Positions 42,605 through 51,613 of a DNA stretch of 51,690 bases are shown here, piece by piece (position 1 is the stretch's first letter; each line of letters begins with the position of its first letter). The stretch comes from an uncultured Saprospirales bacterium (GTDB lineage Bacteria > Bacteroidota > Bacteroidia > Chitinophagales > Saprospiraceae). A program made the position numbers and the translations under genes. The DNA lies in assembly GCA_937926355.1 (NCBI GenBank), contig CALAZP010000223.1, forward strand, positions 1-51,690. The letters run 5' to 3'. A model generated the notes under the pieces. That model saw only the letters and a program-made list of their open reading frames with translations, made no database searches and had not been told where the DNA came from.

Positions 42605-45466
42605 TTAAGGATGAAGTATTATTCTTTTGGCGCCAATCGCACTTGGAGTTATAATTTGTAAGAAATATACTCCTGCTGGTTGCGCTGAAAAGTTTAATTC
42701 TTCTGAGTACAGATTAGTTTTTCCTGCATCAATTGTATGAATCAATTGTCCATTTAGGTTAAACAAATTAACTTGAATGTTTTCTGTTTGGTCTAGGTTC
42801 AGTTCTAATTTCAACACTCCTTTCGTCGGATTTGGATAGACCGAAAATTGTTCTGAAGTCAGTTCATCCATCCGTTTAGACAATAGGCCAATATTGATGG
42901 GTGTTTCAAAAGAACAACCAAAAACATCTTTCATGGTCAAAACGTACGTTCCAGTTCCTACATTGTTTAATGTTCTCCCTTCTTGGCCATTGTTCCAAAA
43001 ATATTCTATGTAGTCTCTATACTCCAATGGAGCATTAATAATAATGCCTCCATCTTTCGCTCCTACACTTGTTTCAGGTATCGTTGTAATTTCTATATTC
43101 GGGGGTGCTCCGCATCCAAAAATTCCTACATTGTCAATATCAAACCAATAATCTCCCGTCGCATGAACCGCTCTAATCGCAATCTTAACATATTCCCCAA
43201 CAAATGCGTCTAATGACAATCTAATGGTTTGCATTTCCGCTGAAATTTCTTGGTTGGCGCTATTGATGGTATAAATATTTTCAAACTGATTACCACAATC
43301 CGTCGATACCTCTACCACAATATAATCCGCATTACTCATAATATGTGGTACAGATCCATCCGTTTCAAATGAGGTAAGGCGATAGTCAAAAGTTATGGAA
43401 TCTCCTTCTCTAATTATTCCAAAACTGGGCAAAATAATTTCCGCTGTTGATCCGGCTTCATAAAGGTTAAAGGCTAATACCTGACTGGTATTTCCATGCG
43501 TTGATGAATAAACGGAATTAGGAGATATAAACCAATCCGGCAACCAACTATTCTCTTCAAAATCCTCTATAAATGGCAGCTTTCTTGCTCTTTGGTAAGT
43601 GTAATATGCTGTGTCATTTTGTATATTCTCATCATTGTTTAAAACTACCCATGCTTTAATCTGCAGGTCATCATCCGATAAAGAATTGAAAGGTGTTCTA
43701 AACAAATAAGAACTTGTTGTACCTGGTTGAATGGATAATCCGCTGAGCGATTCAATGATAGGTGGCTCTGAATTAACTTGATACCCTAGCCTAAGGCTGC
43801 TAATATTGAAATTGCCTCGATTAGCAAACTCTATTCTAATTTGGTCAGCAACTGAACCGCAATTTGAATTTTGAATATTCACAGCTGTTAAAGCAACTGC
43901 ATCTCTATTATTGGGTTCACTTATGGCAAATTGATCCAATCCAACCCCTTCTCCCGTAACCGCATCGTCTGTTTCCAAGACAAATCTTAATCTAACTGAA
44001 GGTTCTCCTGATAAGCCCACCAACCTTATAGAAGAATATTGCCAAGAACTAAAAGTTCTTCCTCCTGTACCTGTCCATGCCTTTTTTGTAAGGTTGTTAT
44101 ACCCATTGAAATCCGAGGCCTTACTATCTAATTTTTCCCAATTACCGCCATCATCTGTGCTATATTCCAACCATAAAAAATCATAATTATCTTCTAAGTC
44201 TAACCACATATTAAAGGAGAAATATGGATCCACATCCAAATCTGAAAAATCCAAACATGGGCTATACAAATAAGCCGTTTCCTCATTCTGATAATATCCG
44301 TTTAAGTTAGTTGCCCAACATTTGCTTCCATTTCCTACAGTATTTAATAAAGCTCCCTGTGGAATACCATACTCCCAAACACTCTTTCTGATTGGTGTGG
44401 TCGTCCATCCTTCTTGGCTTTGCTCCAACTCAGCTAAATAGGGATACTCTTGTATAATTGGGATACTGGTAACCATTAAGGAGAAGGTATCATTTTTCAT
44501 ATTTGAATCATTTGGAACCTCCGTCCACGCTTTAACCTCGTATGTTTTCTTTTCTGAAAAATCAAATTTCTGATCAAAAGATATCGTATACGAACTATCC
44601 ATCCCTAAAACACCGGTATAATAACCATCCAATGGTACATTGATGTTGGCCTCCTGTCCGTCAACACTAAATTTAAACTCAAACAAAGCTTGTGGATCAG
44701 CACCGTAATTGGTCATTGTTACCCAAATCTCTTCGTTTTGCTCTAAATCACACGAGCTAATAGGCATTGAAATGTCCGATATCCCCACATCAACTGAACG
44801 TCGAGTCGTAAAATTTTCTGGCCCCAAAACTCTACTTGTGTCTCCAGGGCCGCAAACTACCATTACCTCAATTTCATACGACGTATTTTCTTGTAACCCA
44901 TTCAGATTTACTTTCTCCCCAATATTTTTAAATACCCTAACACCTGATGAAAAATCTTCCGTTTGTTTTACCAATACTTGAAGTGCTGCATTTTCATTGG
45001 GGTGCGCCAAACTCACTACAGCAGAGGTAGCCTTTATAGAACTAATAAAAATTCCTTCCGTCGCTGAAACTAAACAACTAGGACACTTTACAATAGCGTT
45101 GTATACCATTCCCGGCATGGGAAATACCCCTTGTGATAATATTTCAAACCCTTCAGAATCATATAAAGCATATGCATTTTCAATATCTTGAATTCCTCCT
45201 GATTGATATACCAGAGAAATTTGATCTCCTTCTTTAACTAATATAGGCACCCTTTTATAACCTCCATTATCCACTAAATCATCCAATTTATAAACAGCTG
45301 TATCCTCGTTAATAATAACCCTTACCGCTGCGCCATTATTCCAACCATCACCGCCAAAGTCAATCATTTCTAACATATACTCACAATTTTGTGCTGATAG
45401 GTTAACTAAGATTAACAAGTAGCAAAAAATTGACACCACCATTCCTTTATTCATAACTTTCATCAT
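42605..45466 (-). CDS. Secreted multidomain protein with T9SS sorting domain
   Basis: A large surface or secreted protein of about 953 residues. The frame opens at ATG 45505, but starts at 45466, 45463 or 45454 give a better signal peptide ending at LSAQ; I take 45466. Order: a Cys-flanked DFGGDGWN domain; a fibronectin type III-like domain; a CARDB/ligand-binding-like domain; a choice-of-anchor J (MAM-like) domain with YLYSPCLDFS and FLWLEYSTDDGG; a second CARDB-like domain; a second jelly-roll domain; an SprB-repeat-like segment (IIINAPLEYRDYIEYFWNNG); and a type A sorting domain (VYPNPTKG to YFLQI). No enzymatic motif is seen, so adhesin-like binding is the best guess. Confidence 0.88.
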   Translation of the reverse strand: MMKVMNKGMVVSIFCYLLILVNLSAQNCEYMLEMIDFGGDGWNNGAAVRVIINEDTAVYKLDDLVDNGGYKRVPILVKEGDQISLVYQSGGIQDIENAYALYDSEGFEILSQGVFPMPGMVYNAIVKCPSCLVSATEGIFISSIKATSAVVSLAHPNENAALQVLVKQTEDFSSGVRVFKNIGEKVNLNGLQENTSYEIEVMVVCGPGDTSRVLGPENFTTRRSVDVGISDISMPISSCDLEQNEEIWVTMTNYGADPQALFEFKFSVDGQEANINVPLDGYYTGVLGMDSSYTISFDQKFDFSEKKTYEVKAWTEVPNDSNMKNDTFSLMVTSIPIIQEYPYLAELEQSQEGWTTTPIRKSVWEYGIPQGALLNTVGNGSKCWATNLNGYYQNEETAYLYSPCLDFSDLDVDPYFSFNMWLDLEDNYDFLWLEYSTDDGGNWEKLDSKASDFNGYNNLTKKAWTGTGGRTFSSWQYSSIRLVGLSGEPSVRLRFVLETDDAVTGEGVGLDQFAISEPNNRDAVALTAVNIQNSNCGSVADQIRIEFANRGNFNISSLRLGYQVNSEPPIIESLSGLSIQPGTTSSYLFRTPFNSLSDDDLQIKAWVVLNNDENIQNDTAYYTYQRARKLPFIEDFEENSWLPDWFISPNSVYSSTHGNTSQVLAFNLYEAGSTAEIILPSFGIIREGDSITFDYRLTSFETDGSVPHIMSNADYIVVEVSTDCGNQFENIYTINSANQEISAEMQTIRLSLDAFVGEYVKIAIRAVHATGDYWFDIDNVGIFGCGAPPNIEITTIPETSVGAKDGGIIINAPLEYRDYIEYFWNNGQEGRTLNNVGTGTYVLTMKDVFGCSFETPINIGLLSKRMDELTSEQFSVYPNPTKGVLKLELNLDQTENIQVNLFNLNGQLIHTIDAGKTNLYSEELNFSAQPAGVYFLQIITPSAIGAKRIILHP

Positions 45467-45559
45467 AAATATTTTTGTATATGGACTAAAATTAATATTT
45501 TTCATTAGTTAAACTTTTTCAATAGATATATGTTTTCCCCTACTGTGACCTTCGGGTTT

Positions 45560-45573
45560 TTTACAATTTACAA
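45560..45573 (+). repeat. Tandem TTTACAA heptamer before the MerR-like gene
   Basis: Two exact head-to-tail copies of TTTACAA lie 31-44 bases before the GTG start of the regulator gene, in the intergenic region shared with the divergent T9SS cargo gene. Each copy fits the loose TnnACA half-site of CarH-type operators. However, the 7-base spacing differs from the 11-base phasing known for CarH, so operator function is only a suggestion. Confidence 0.3.
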
Positions 45574-45603
45574 TTATTTTGGTCATTCTTTACCTGGCAA
45601 ATT

Positions 45604-46512
45604 GTGGCGGTATATTCGATAAAAGATTTAGAAAGACTGTCTGGTATTAAAGCGCACACTCTAAGAATGTGGGAACAACGCTATGGGCTACTTGTGCCCC
45701 TAAGAACAAAGACCAATATTAGATACTACCAAGATAGCGATCTTAAATTACTATTAAATATTGTAGTACTCAATCAGAATGGATACAAAATATCAAAAAT
45801 AGCCAGTATGAGTAATGAGGAAATTGCCGATAAAACTCGGGAGCTTTCTCTTCAAACTGAAGATTATTCCAATTATTTAGAGGAGCTAACGCTGGCAATG
45901 TTGGAGCTAAATGAAATTAAGTTTGAAAAAATACTCAATAGATATATCCAAGAGAATGGGTTTATGCAAACTATCCTCGAACTAATATATCCATTTTTAG
46001 ATAGATTGCGAGTTCTTTGGCTTACAGGTTCCGTCAATTCGTTACAAGAACATTTCATTACTCAACTTATTAAACGTAAACTAATTTCGGCAATTGATGG
46101 AATCCCAAACAACCTAACTACCAATAATCCTACATTCATTCTTTATCTCCCAGAAGGGGATAAACAAGAATTGAGCTTGCTGTTTCTCCATTATATTTTG
46201 CGCTCGCGAAATTTCCCTGTACTTTACCTTGGTCCTAATGTTACATTAAGTGACCTTAAGAGCATGCAAAACGACAAAAATAATTTTTGTGTTTTTACCA
46301 TTCTTTCGGAACACTTCAATGCTGAACCCATTCAGAATTACGTTTTAAAGCTTGAAGCTATTTTTCCGCAGTCAAAAATATTTTTATCCGGATATCAAGT
46401 AATCGCTCAACCTCTAAAAACAAATAAAAATACTGTTGTGGTAAATGGTCTACAGCAAACTCTTGAACAAATCGAGCTTATAAAATCCCATTCCCGATTT
46501 TCAGACAATTAA
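45604..46512 (+). CDS. CarH/LitR-like MerR family regulator
   Basis: A 302-residue regulator that starts with GTG. Residues 1-75 are a MerR-type winged helix (YSIKDLERLSGIKAHTLRMWEQRYG). Residues about 90-170 match the helical cobalamin-cap domain, with the Wx9EH motif intact (W139, E149-H150). Residues 175-300 form the Rossmann cobalamin-binding fold. The loop that should supply the axial His (ExHxxG-type) reads GDKQELS, with Q188 at the His position. CarH/LitR proteins use adenosylcobalamin to sense light and repress carotenoid genes; here cobalamin binding is doubtful. The downstream acyl-CoA synthetase gene is the nearest candidate target. Confidence 0.88.
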   Translation: MAVYSIKDLERLSGIKAHTLRMWEQRYGLLVPLRTKTNIRYYQDSDLKLLLNIVVLNQNGYKISKIASMSNEEIADKTRELSLQTEDYSNYLEELTLAMLELNEIKFEKILNRYIQENGFMQTILELIYPFLDRLRVLWLTGSVNSLQEHFITQLIKRKLISAIDGIPNNLTTNNPTFILYLPEGDKQELSLLFLHYILRSRNFPVLYLGPNVTLSDLKSMQNDKNNFCVFTILSEHFNAEPIQNYVLKLEAIFPQSKIFLSGYQVIAQPLKTNKNTVVVNGLQQTLEQIELIKSHSRFSDN

Positions 46513-46574
46513 CCATTTTTTTTGTGATTTAGGCAAAATATACTACCTTCAAAGAGCCATAAATCCAAATAAAA

Positions 46575-48398
46575 ATGAACCCAACCAGAACATTTGACTT
46601 CATTCATTTTCAAAATGAGCATTTCCCGCAAAATAAAGCGTTCGGATATAGGTACAATCAAGAATGGAAATATTTTTCTACAGCTGAAATAATTACCCTT
46701 GCTAATGAACTAAGTTCTGGTTTGTTAAACCTTGGCGTTCAAAAAGGAGACAAGATTGCTATTGCTACTTATCAAAATCGCCCAGAATGGACCATAATAG
46801 ATATTGCCATTCAACAGATTGGTGCAATTAATGTGCCTGTTTACCCCACCATAAGTGCTAAAGAATATGAATACATCTTTAATGACGCTGGTGTTTCCAT
46901 AGTTTTCGTTGGCAAGGATGATCTCTTTGACAAAGTTAGTGATGCTCAACAATTTGTTCCTTCACTTCAACACATCATTACATTAGATCCTCATAATCAC
47001 GGTCAACATTGGCAGTCCATTTGCCAAACTCCAAATGTAGAATCTTTAGAATCAATTAAATCTACCATCTCTGAAGAGGAATTAGCAACAATTATTTATA
47101 CATCAGGAACTACTGGAAACCCAAAGGGTGTGATGTTGTCTCATTCCAATATTGTAAGTAATGTTATAGCAATCTCTCCTATCTCTCCCATTGGTGTTGG
47201 AGATGTTGTTTTAAGTTTTTTACCCCTTTGTCATATTTTCGAAAGGACAGCATCTTATCATTATGCTTTTAAAGGATGTAATGTTGTGTTCTGCGGTACC
47301 GATGAACTAGGTGGTGAAGAAGGAATGCTTCAAACGGTCCAACCTCATTTTTTTACAACCGTTCCACGGCTTTTAGAAAAGGTATATGAAAAAATATACA
47401 ACAAAGGACTTGAACTAACTGGTTTAAAAAACAAGCTTTTTTTCTGGGCTTTAAATTTAACGGAAGATTACGAATATGACCTCAAAAGAACCTTAATAAA
47501 CAGGTTTCAATTTGCCATAGCGGATAAATTAATTTTTAGTAAATGGCGAGCTGCCTTAGGGGGGAGAGTCAGAGGAATACTAACGGGAGCAGCTCCGTGT
47601 CCAGAAAAAATGATAAAAATTTTCTCTGCAGCGGGTATACCAATTAGAGAAGGGTATGGACTTACTGAAACTTCTCCAGGTTTATGTATTGGGCGTTTTG
47701 AACCCCATAAAGCGCTAATTGGAACAGTTGGACCTTGCCTAGATAAAGTTTCTATATTTATAGATACTTCAGAAGGCACTTATTTAGATGGGGAAGGAGA
47801 AATATTAGCCTCCGGTCCTAATATAATGCTTGGATATTACAACAGGCCTAGGGAGACAGAAGAAGTATTGAAGACAATTAATGGCGTGTCTTGGTTTAAA
47901 ACAGGAGATATTGGAAAATTAATAACTCAAAAGAATGGAATCAGTTTTTTAAAAATTACGGATAGAAAGAAAGAGCTAATAAAAACCTCTGGAGGTAAAT
48001 ACGTTGCCCCCGCGCCCATTGAAAATGCTCTGAAAGAAAATTTTCTAATCGAACAAGCCATGGTTGTTGGCGAAAGGATGAAGTTTGTTTCTGCTTTAAT
48101 AGTACCCTCGTATGAAGCACTTGAAAAAGAATTAAAAAATAAAGGCCATAATATCAAAGTTGAAAATAACTTAGATAACCCATTACTTATAGAAATATAT
48201 CAACGAATAATAAACGACATAAACTGTGAATTGGGCCGAGTTGAACAAATCAAAAAATTTGCTTTAGTTTCCGGTAGTTGGGAACCTTCTAAAACGGATG
48301 GCTCCCAAGCCGAATTAACACCAACTATGAAGTTAAAAAGAAGGGTTATTCTTGATAAATATCAAAATGAGATTAACCAATTATATGAGATTGATTAA
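46575..48398 (+). CDS. Long-chain acyl-CoA synthetase (AMP-forming)
   Basis: A 607-residue member of the ANL superfamily, which activates a fatty acid with ATP to acyl-AMP and then acyl-CoA. Motifs: the P-loop YTSGTTGNPKG (about 174-184), GYGLTETSP (about 358-366), the hinge region TGDIG and TDRKKELIKTSGGKYVAP (about 458-475). Membership with long-chain synthetases is based on length and on NVPVYPTI and LPLCHIFER. It lies 62 bases after the MerR-like regulator and could share its transcript. A short downstream gap (28 bases) precedes a convergent small gene candidate. Confidence 0.94.
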   Translation: MNPTRTFDFIHFQNEHFPQNKAFGYRYNQEWKYFSTAEIITLANELSSGLLNLGVQKGDKIAIATYQNRPEWTIIDIAIQQIGAINVPVYPTISAKEYEYIFNDAGVSIVFVGKDDLFDKVSDAQQFVPSLQHIITLDPHNHGQHWQSICQTPNVESLESIKSTISEEELATIIYTSGTTGNPKGVMLSHSNIVSNVIAISPISPIGVGDVVLSFLPLCHIFERTASYHYAFKGCNVVFCGTDELGGEEGMLQTVQPHFFTTVPRLLEKVYEKIYNKGLELTGLKNKLFFWALNLTEDYEYDLKRTLINRFQFAIADKLIFSKWRAALGGRVRGILTGAAPCPEKMIKIFSAAGIPIREGYGLTETSPGLCIGRFEPHKALIGTVGPCLDKVSIFIDTSEGTYLDGEGEILASGPNIMLGYYNRPRETEEVLKTINGVSWFKTGDIGKLITQKNGISFLKITDRKKELIKTSGGKYVAPAPIENALKENFLIEQAMVVGERMKFVSALIVPSYEALEKELKNKGHNIKVENNLDNPLLIEIYQRIINDINCELGRVEQIKKFALVSGSWEPSKTDGSQAELTPTMKLKRRVILDKYQNEINQLYEID

Positions 48399-48426
48399 TC
48401 ATAAAGACTTTGATATTAATATTTTA

Positions 48427-48549
48427 CTAGAACTCCAATCTAAAATTGTACTTGTAAATAGAAACCACAAGTACAGCAAACAAGAAGAATAGTATTAAGA
48501 AATACATTAAACAATACCCTTTTCTGCCTGCATTTTTTACATCTGACAT
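48427..48549 (-). CDS. Candidate 40-residue single-pass membrane protein
   Basis: A short reading frame from ATG 48549 to TAG 48427. The protein begins MSDVKNAGRKGY, has one strongly hydrophobic segment (residues about 14-31), and ends KYNFRLEF. Basic residues precede the segment, which fits an inside-positive N-terminus. It lies 43 bases downstream of the ppiD-like stop on the same strand, as the likely last gene of that transcript. I do not recognise a family. The frame is open upstream into the ppiD-like gene, so chance cannot be excluded. Confidence 0.35.
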   Translation of the reverse strand: MSDVKNAGRKGYCLMYFLILFFLFAVLVVSIYKYNFRLEF

Positions 48550-48592
48550 AGGAAAACTGTTTTTTGAAGTTGGTTTACCACTAAATAAACTA

Positions 48593-50728
48593 TTAATAAA
48601 ACCTGAATCTATTATCCTTTATTTCAGCATCTTTTTTCATGCTTTCCAATAACCTCATAGCTGCTATAGATCGGTTTTGTGTAATCATTGCCCGTTTTAT
48701 ATTGGGGGTGTTTGTTGCAGCAGGTAAAGCAGGCTTTCTATCTGTTTTTACTAAATACACCCCGTTATTACCTATTATCGGTTCAGAAATTTCTCCCTCC
48801 TTTTGACTAAAAGCTGCTGCTATTACTTTTGGTTCATTGCCCATTCCAGGTACAAAACTACTACTCAGTGTAATTCCTACTGCATCCTCAACACTCATGC
48901 CATAGGACGAAGCTATTTCTTCTAGACTCTTTCCTCCAATTGCCTGAGTCAATAATTGACCCTTCTTGTCATTCATAACCTCAAGCATAATTTCATCTTT
49001 TATGGAAGTTAAACTTGGAATTCCCGGTTTTTGAATAGAAACAATTCCAGCTACAACATATTTGTTGTTGTAATAATTGATGGGGTCTTGATAAATATAG
49101 ATTTCAGGGGAAACTTTTCCGACTTCTTCGCTATATGCCCATCTTACTAAATCTCTAGAGGATTGGCCTCCACCTAATGAACCTATATTGTAATCGTTTT
49201 TCTTTATTGAAGATGCCGTTTCCAAGTATAAATCTGATCGCCCTTCAACTGCTTTCCTTAAATCATCAATAGTTCTATTGTTACTTGTAAATTCTAACAC
49301 TTGATCATACATTTCATTTTGAGTGTCTTCAGAAGGAACGATAGTTTCAGAAAGGATCGCTAATTGAACCGCCTCAGTATTATTAATATATCTTCTTCCG
49401 GTAACTTCGACTAAATGAACTCCAAAATCTGTAGTTACTGTGTAGTACTGTCCTGGTTCAGCTTGAAAGAAAATGAGATCGTTAAATGGCTTTACCATGG
49501 TGCCATTCGCTACGTATCCTAGGTCCCCTCCAGTTGTTCTTGTTCCATCTGATCCATATTGAGCTGCTAACGAATCAAATGAGTGGGTTCCTGCCTCTAA
49601 TAATCCAATTAAACTATCAACTCTTTGCTGTGCGGCAGGAAACTCGGCTGGGTTTGTAGCGGATATAAGTATGTGTCTGCTCTTAACAGAATCTGGTATA
49701 ATCTTCTTACCCGTTAATTTAATTGCTTTATAGGTATTCTGGTCTATAAAAGGACCGTTAACTGTTCCGACCTCCATCTCGAAAACAAGGTCAGCAATTG
49801 ATTCAGGAAGCTGTGCTCTACTGTAATAAGCCTCATCAAAGATGCCATAGTTTTGCTCTAAAAATATTTGAAGGTTATCTGTATAAGTTAATTCGGGAAT
49901 TAAAGACTCCACTTTTTCTTTTATTAAAAGGGAATCTTCTGATGTAGGGCTGACCTCGAATGTAACAAATGCAATATTTCTCTGCTCTTCTTCTAAGTTA
50001 AATCTTGCTATATTATTTTTCAGGAATGTCTCGTAATCAGCATCCGTCAAATTGACATCCTCTTCGCTCACCTCATTAAAAGGGATTTGAACATAAGAAA
50101 AATCAATTTGATGATTTTGCTCAATATCCATTCTCTCCGCTACCCATGAAGGAGTATACATTCCTTTAGATACTACTGCAATTAACTTAGTTTGTAATCG
50201 ATCCTTGATAATTTCTTTTTCTTGATGTCTCCAAAAAGAAGGGAATGTAGGATTCAACTGACCAGATTGAATAGCTACTTCCATCTGGTTGTTGTCAATA
50301 ACCTGTCTGAAAAATTCTAATTGTTGCCGATTTACCATTCCCGGCATGTTGGGATCCGAAAACCTTTGGACAATTACAGGGCTCAAGTTCTGTCCAAACT
50401 CCAATTCTCTTAGCTCTTCCCTTCCCACTCCTAAACCTAAATTTGAAGCTTCATTATTTACAATAAATTGCTCCACGAAGTAATTCCATAAAGCCTCTCT
50501 TCGACCATAAACTTCACTTGCAGAACCGCCGTATAACAACTCGTCTGTCCTATTAAATTCTGCCCAATCTAACTTTTCACCCTCTACCTCTCCGATTATG
50601 GTTTGACCACTCCCGAAAATACTTTGCTGACCAGAAGTCATATCCATTATTATGAATCCCCCTAATCCTAAACCAATCAAAACTACTAGTATCCAAGAGT
50701 TTTTTCTTATTTTACTAATAAGTGCCAT
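48593..50728 (-). CDS. PpiD-like membrane-anchored peptidylprolyl isomerase
   Basis: A 711-residue periplasmic folding chaperone anchored by one N-terminal membrane segment (residues about 12-30, SWILVVLIGLGLGGFIIM). A SurA_N-like helical chaperone domain covers about 35-260. A parvulin PPIase domain lies near 345-445, with SRHILIS at its start, GGDLGYV in the middle and GVHLVEV at its end. A second, divergent parvulin-like or chaperone region follows to the C-terminus. It probably helps newly exported outer-membrane proteins fold. It is divergent from the DUF4271 gene. Confidence 0.92.
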   Translation of the reverse strand: MALISKIRKNSWILVVLIGLGLGGFIIMDMTSGQQSIFGSGQTIIGEVEGEKLDWAEFNRTDELLYGGSASEVYGRREALWNYFVEQFIVNNEASNLGLGVGREELRELEFGQNLSPVIVQRFSDPNMPGMVNRQQLEFFRQVIDNNQMEVAIQSGQLNPTFPSFWRHQEKEIIKDRLQTKLIAVVSKGMYTPSWVAERMDIEQNHQIDFSYVQIPFNEVSEEDVNLTDADYETFLKNNIARFNLEEEQRNIAFVTFEVSPTSEDSLLIKEKVESLIPELTYTDNLQIFLEQNYGIFDEAYYSRAQLPESIADLVFEMEVGTVNGPFIDQNTYKAIKLTGKKIIPDSVKSRHILISATNPAEFPAAQQRVDSLIGLLEAGTHSFDSLAAQYGSDGTRTTGGDLGYVANGTMVKPFNDLIFFQAEPGQYYTVTTDFGVHLVEVTGRRYINNTEAVQLAILSETIVPSEDTQNEMYDQVLEFTSNNRTIDDLRKAVEGRSDLYLETASSIKKNDYNIGSLGGGQSSRDLVRWAYSEEVGKVSPEIYIYQDPINYYNNKYVVAGIVSIQKPGIPSLTSIKDEIMLEVMNDKKGQLLTQAIGGKSLEEIASSYGMSVEDAVGITLSSSFVPGMGNEPKVIAAAFSQKEGEISEPIIGNNGVYLVKTDRKPALPAATNTPNIKRAMITQNRSIAAMRLLESMKKDAEIKDNRFRFY

Positions 50729-50894
50729 CCTTCAAGAAGTTATTTATTAAAAATTTCTTTAATATTTCAAAAATTAACCCCGTTTTAAACGGGTGAGCAA
50801 AAATAAGTTTTATTCATTAAATAATCTAACTCGAACTTCATCAAATGCGTGAATTATTCCTTATTGTCTTTAATTTTATCAAAAAATCAAACTT
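50729..50894. other. 166-base divergent intergenic region
   Basis: The gap between the ppiD-like and DUF4271 genes is very A+T-rich. It holds a 15-base palindrome (50779-50793) and a 17-codon ATG frame (50845-50898). I see no perfect TAnnTTTG box on either strand and no RNA gene. Confidence 0.6.
50779..50793. promoter_or_regulatory. 15-base palindrome, operator-like
   Basis: CCCGTTT and AAACGGG form 7-base arms around one T, in the divergent promoter region. G+C-rich arm ends stand out in A+T-rich DNA. With a one-base centre it suits a dimeric DNA-binding protein better than an RNA hairpin. The factor is unknown. Confidence 0.35.
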
Positions 50895-51596
50895 TTGAGA
50901 TCTCTGAACTTTTTTATTTTAAAAGCGACAGCTCAAAATCCTTTCGACATTAATCCAATTGGAGTAGTTGTAAAGAATCCGTTAGCTCATTTATGGGTGG
51001 CCATTCTGGTATCTTTCGTAGCTTTTACCATTCTCTTTACCCTTTTTAGACCTTTAGTGATGCGATGTCTTTATGCATTTGCTTCGATCAATGGATTTAA
51101 ACAGCTCATTAAAGACATTCACTCTAAAGGGATTTTTGCTTTTATTTTTCCCTTCATTGCATCTGTTTACTCACTTGCCATTTTTTGTAATCTGCTTTTC
51201 GCAAAATGGTCAGTTAACCAAATCTTTCTGGCTATTTGTTTGGCAATACTGATAAAAGTTATCGCTGTTAGATTGGTGGGGCTGCTATATGGATTCAAAA
51301 AGGCATCTCATTATTACTCCTCCACTATTATTGTATTATACATAGTTCTTGGAATCCTATTGGCCCCAATTAATTTATTCGCAATGTTTCCTAGTTTAGC
51401 CTTTGAAAAAGTTCTTTTTATTACCGGTATTCTATTCACAATAACGATGTTCTTCCTTCGCTATTTTAGAGCAGCCCAGATTAATTTCACCTTGGTGTCT
51501 CCTAACAAGTTTCACTTTTTATTGTATATTTGCACGCTGGAAATAGGACCTTTTTTGGTTATATACAAACTGATTTTTAGTCAGTTACTCCTATAA
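50895..51596 (+). CDS. DUF4271 family membrane protein
   Basis: A 233-residue polytopic protein with about six hydrophobic segments, recognised as DUF4271 of Bacteroidota. The mature N-terminus AQNPFDINP is typical. There is no in-frame ATG; the frame (open from 50874) offers only a TTG at 50895, giving a short, weak signal-like sequence. A 17-codon ATG frame ends with a TGA overlapping that TTG (TTGA). It is followed after 17 bases by the start of hemD, a common pairing in this phylum. The exact 5' end is unsure. Confidence 0.85.
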   Translation: MRSLNFFILKATAQNPFDINPIGVVVKNPLAHLWVAILVSFVAFTILFTLFRPLVMRCLYAFASINGFKQLIKDIHSKGIFAFIFPFIASVYSLAIFCNLLFAKWSVNQIFLAICLAILIKVIAVRLVGLLYGFKKASHYYSSTIIVLYIVLGILLAPINLFAMFPSLAFEKVLFITGILFTITMFFLRYFRAAQINFTLVSPNKFHFLLYICTLEIGPFLVIYKLIFSQLLL

Positions 51597-51613
51597 GCAA
51601 AATTTAAATTGGG

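Noticed and set aside
44709..44981. Plus-strand frame within the T9SS cargo gene
   Set aside because: Antisense shadow of a Ser/Thr-rich beta-sandwich region; no start context or domain.
45541..45603. Cobalamin riboswitch before the MerR-like gene
   Set aside because: The region is under 100 bases and lacks a recognisable B12 box or stem set.
47507..47779. Minus-strand 90-residue frame within the acyl-CoA synthetase gene
   Set aside because: Antisense to conserved ANL motifs; coding signal belongs to the plus strand.
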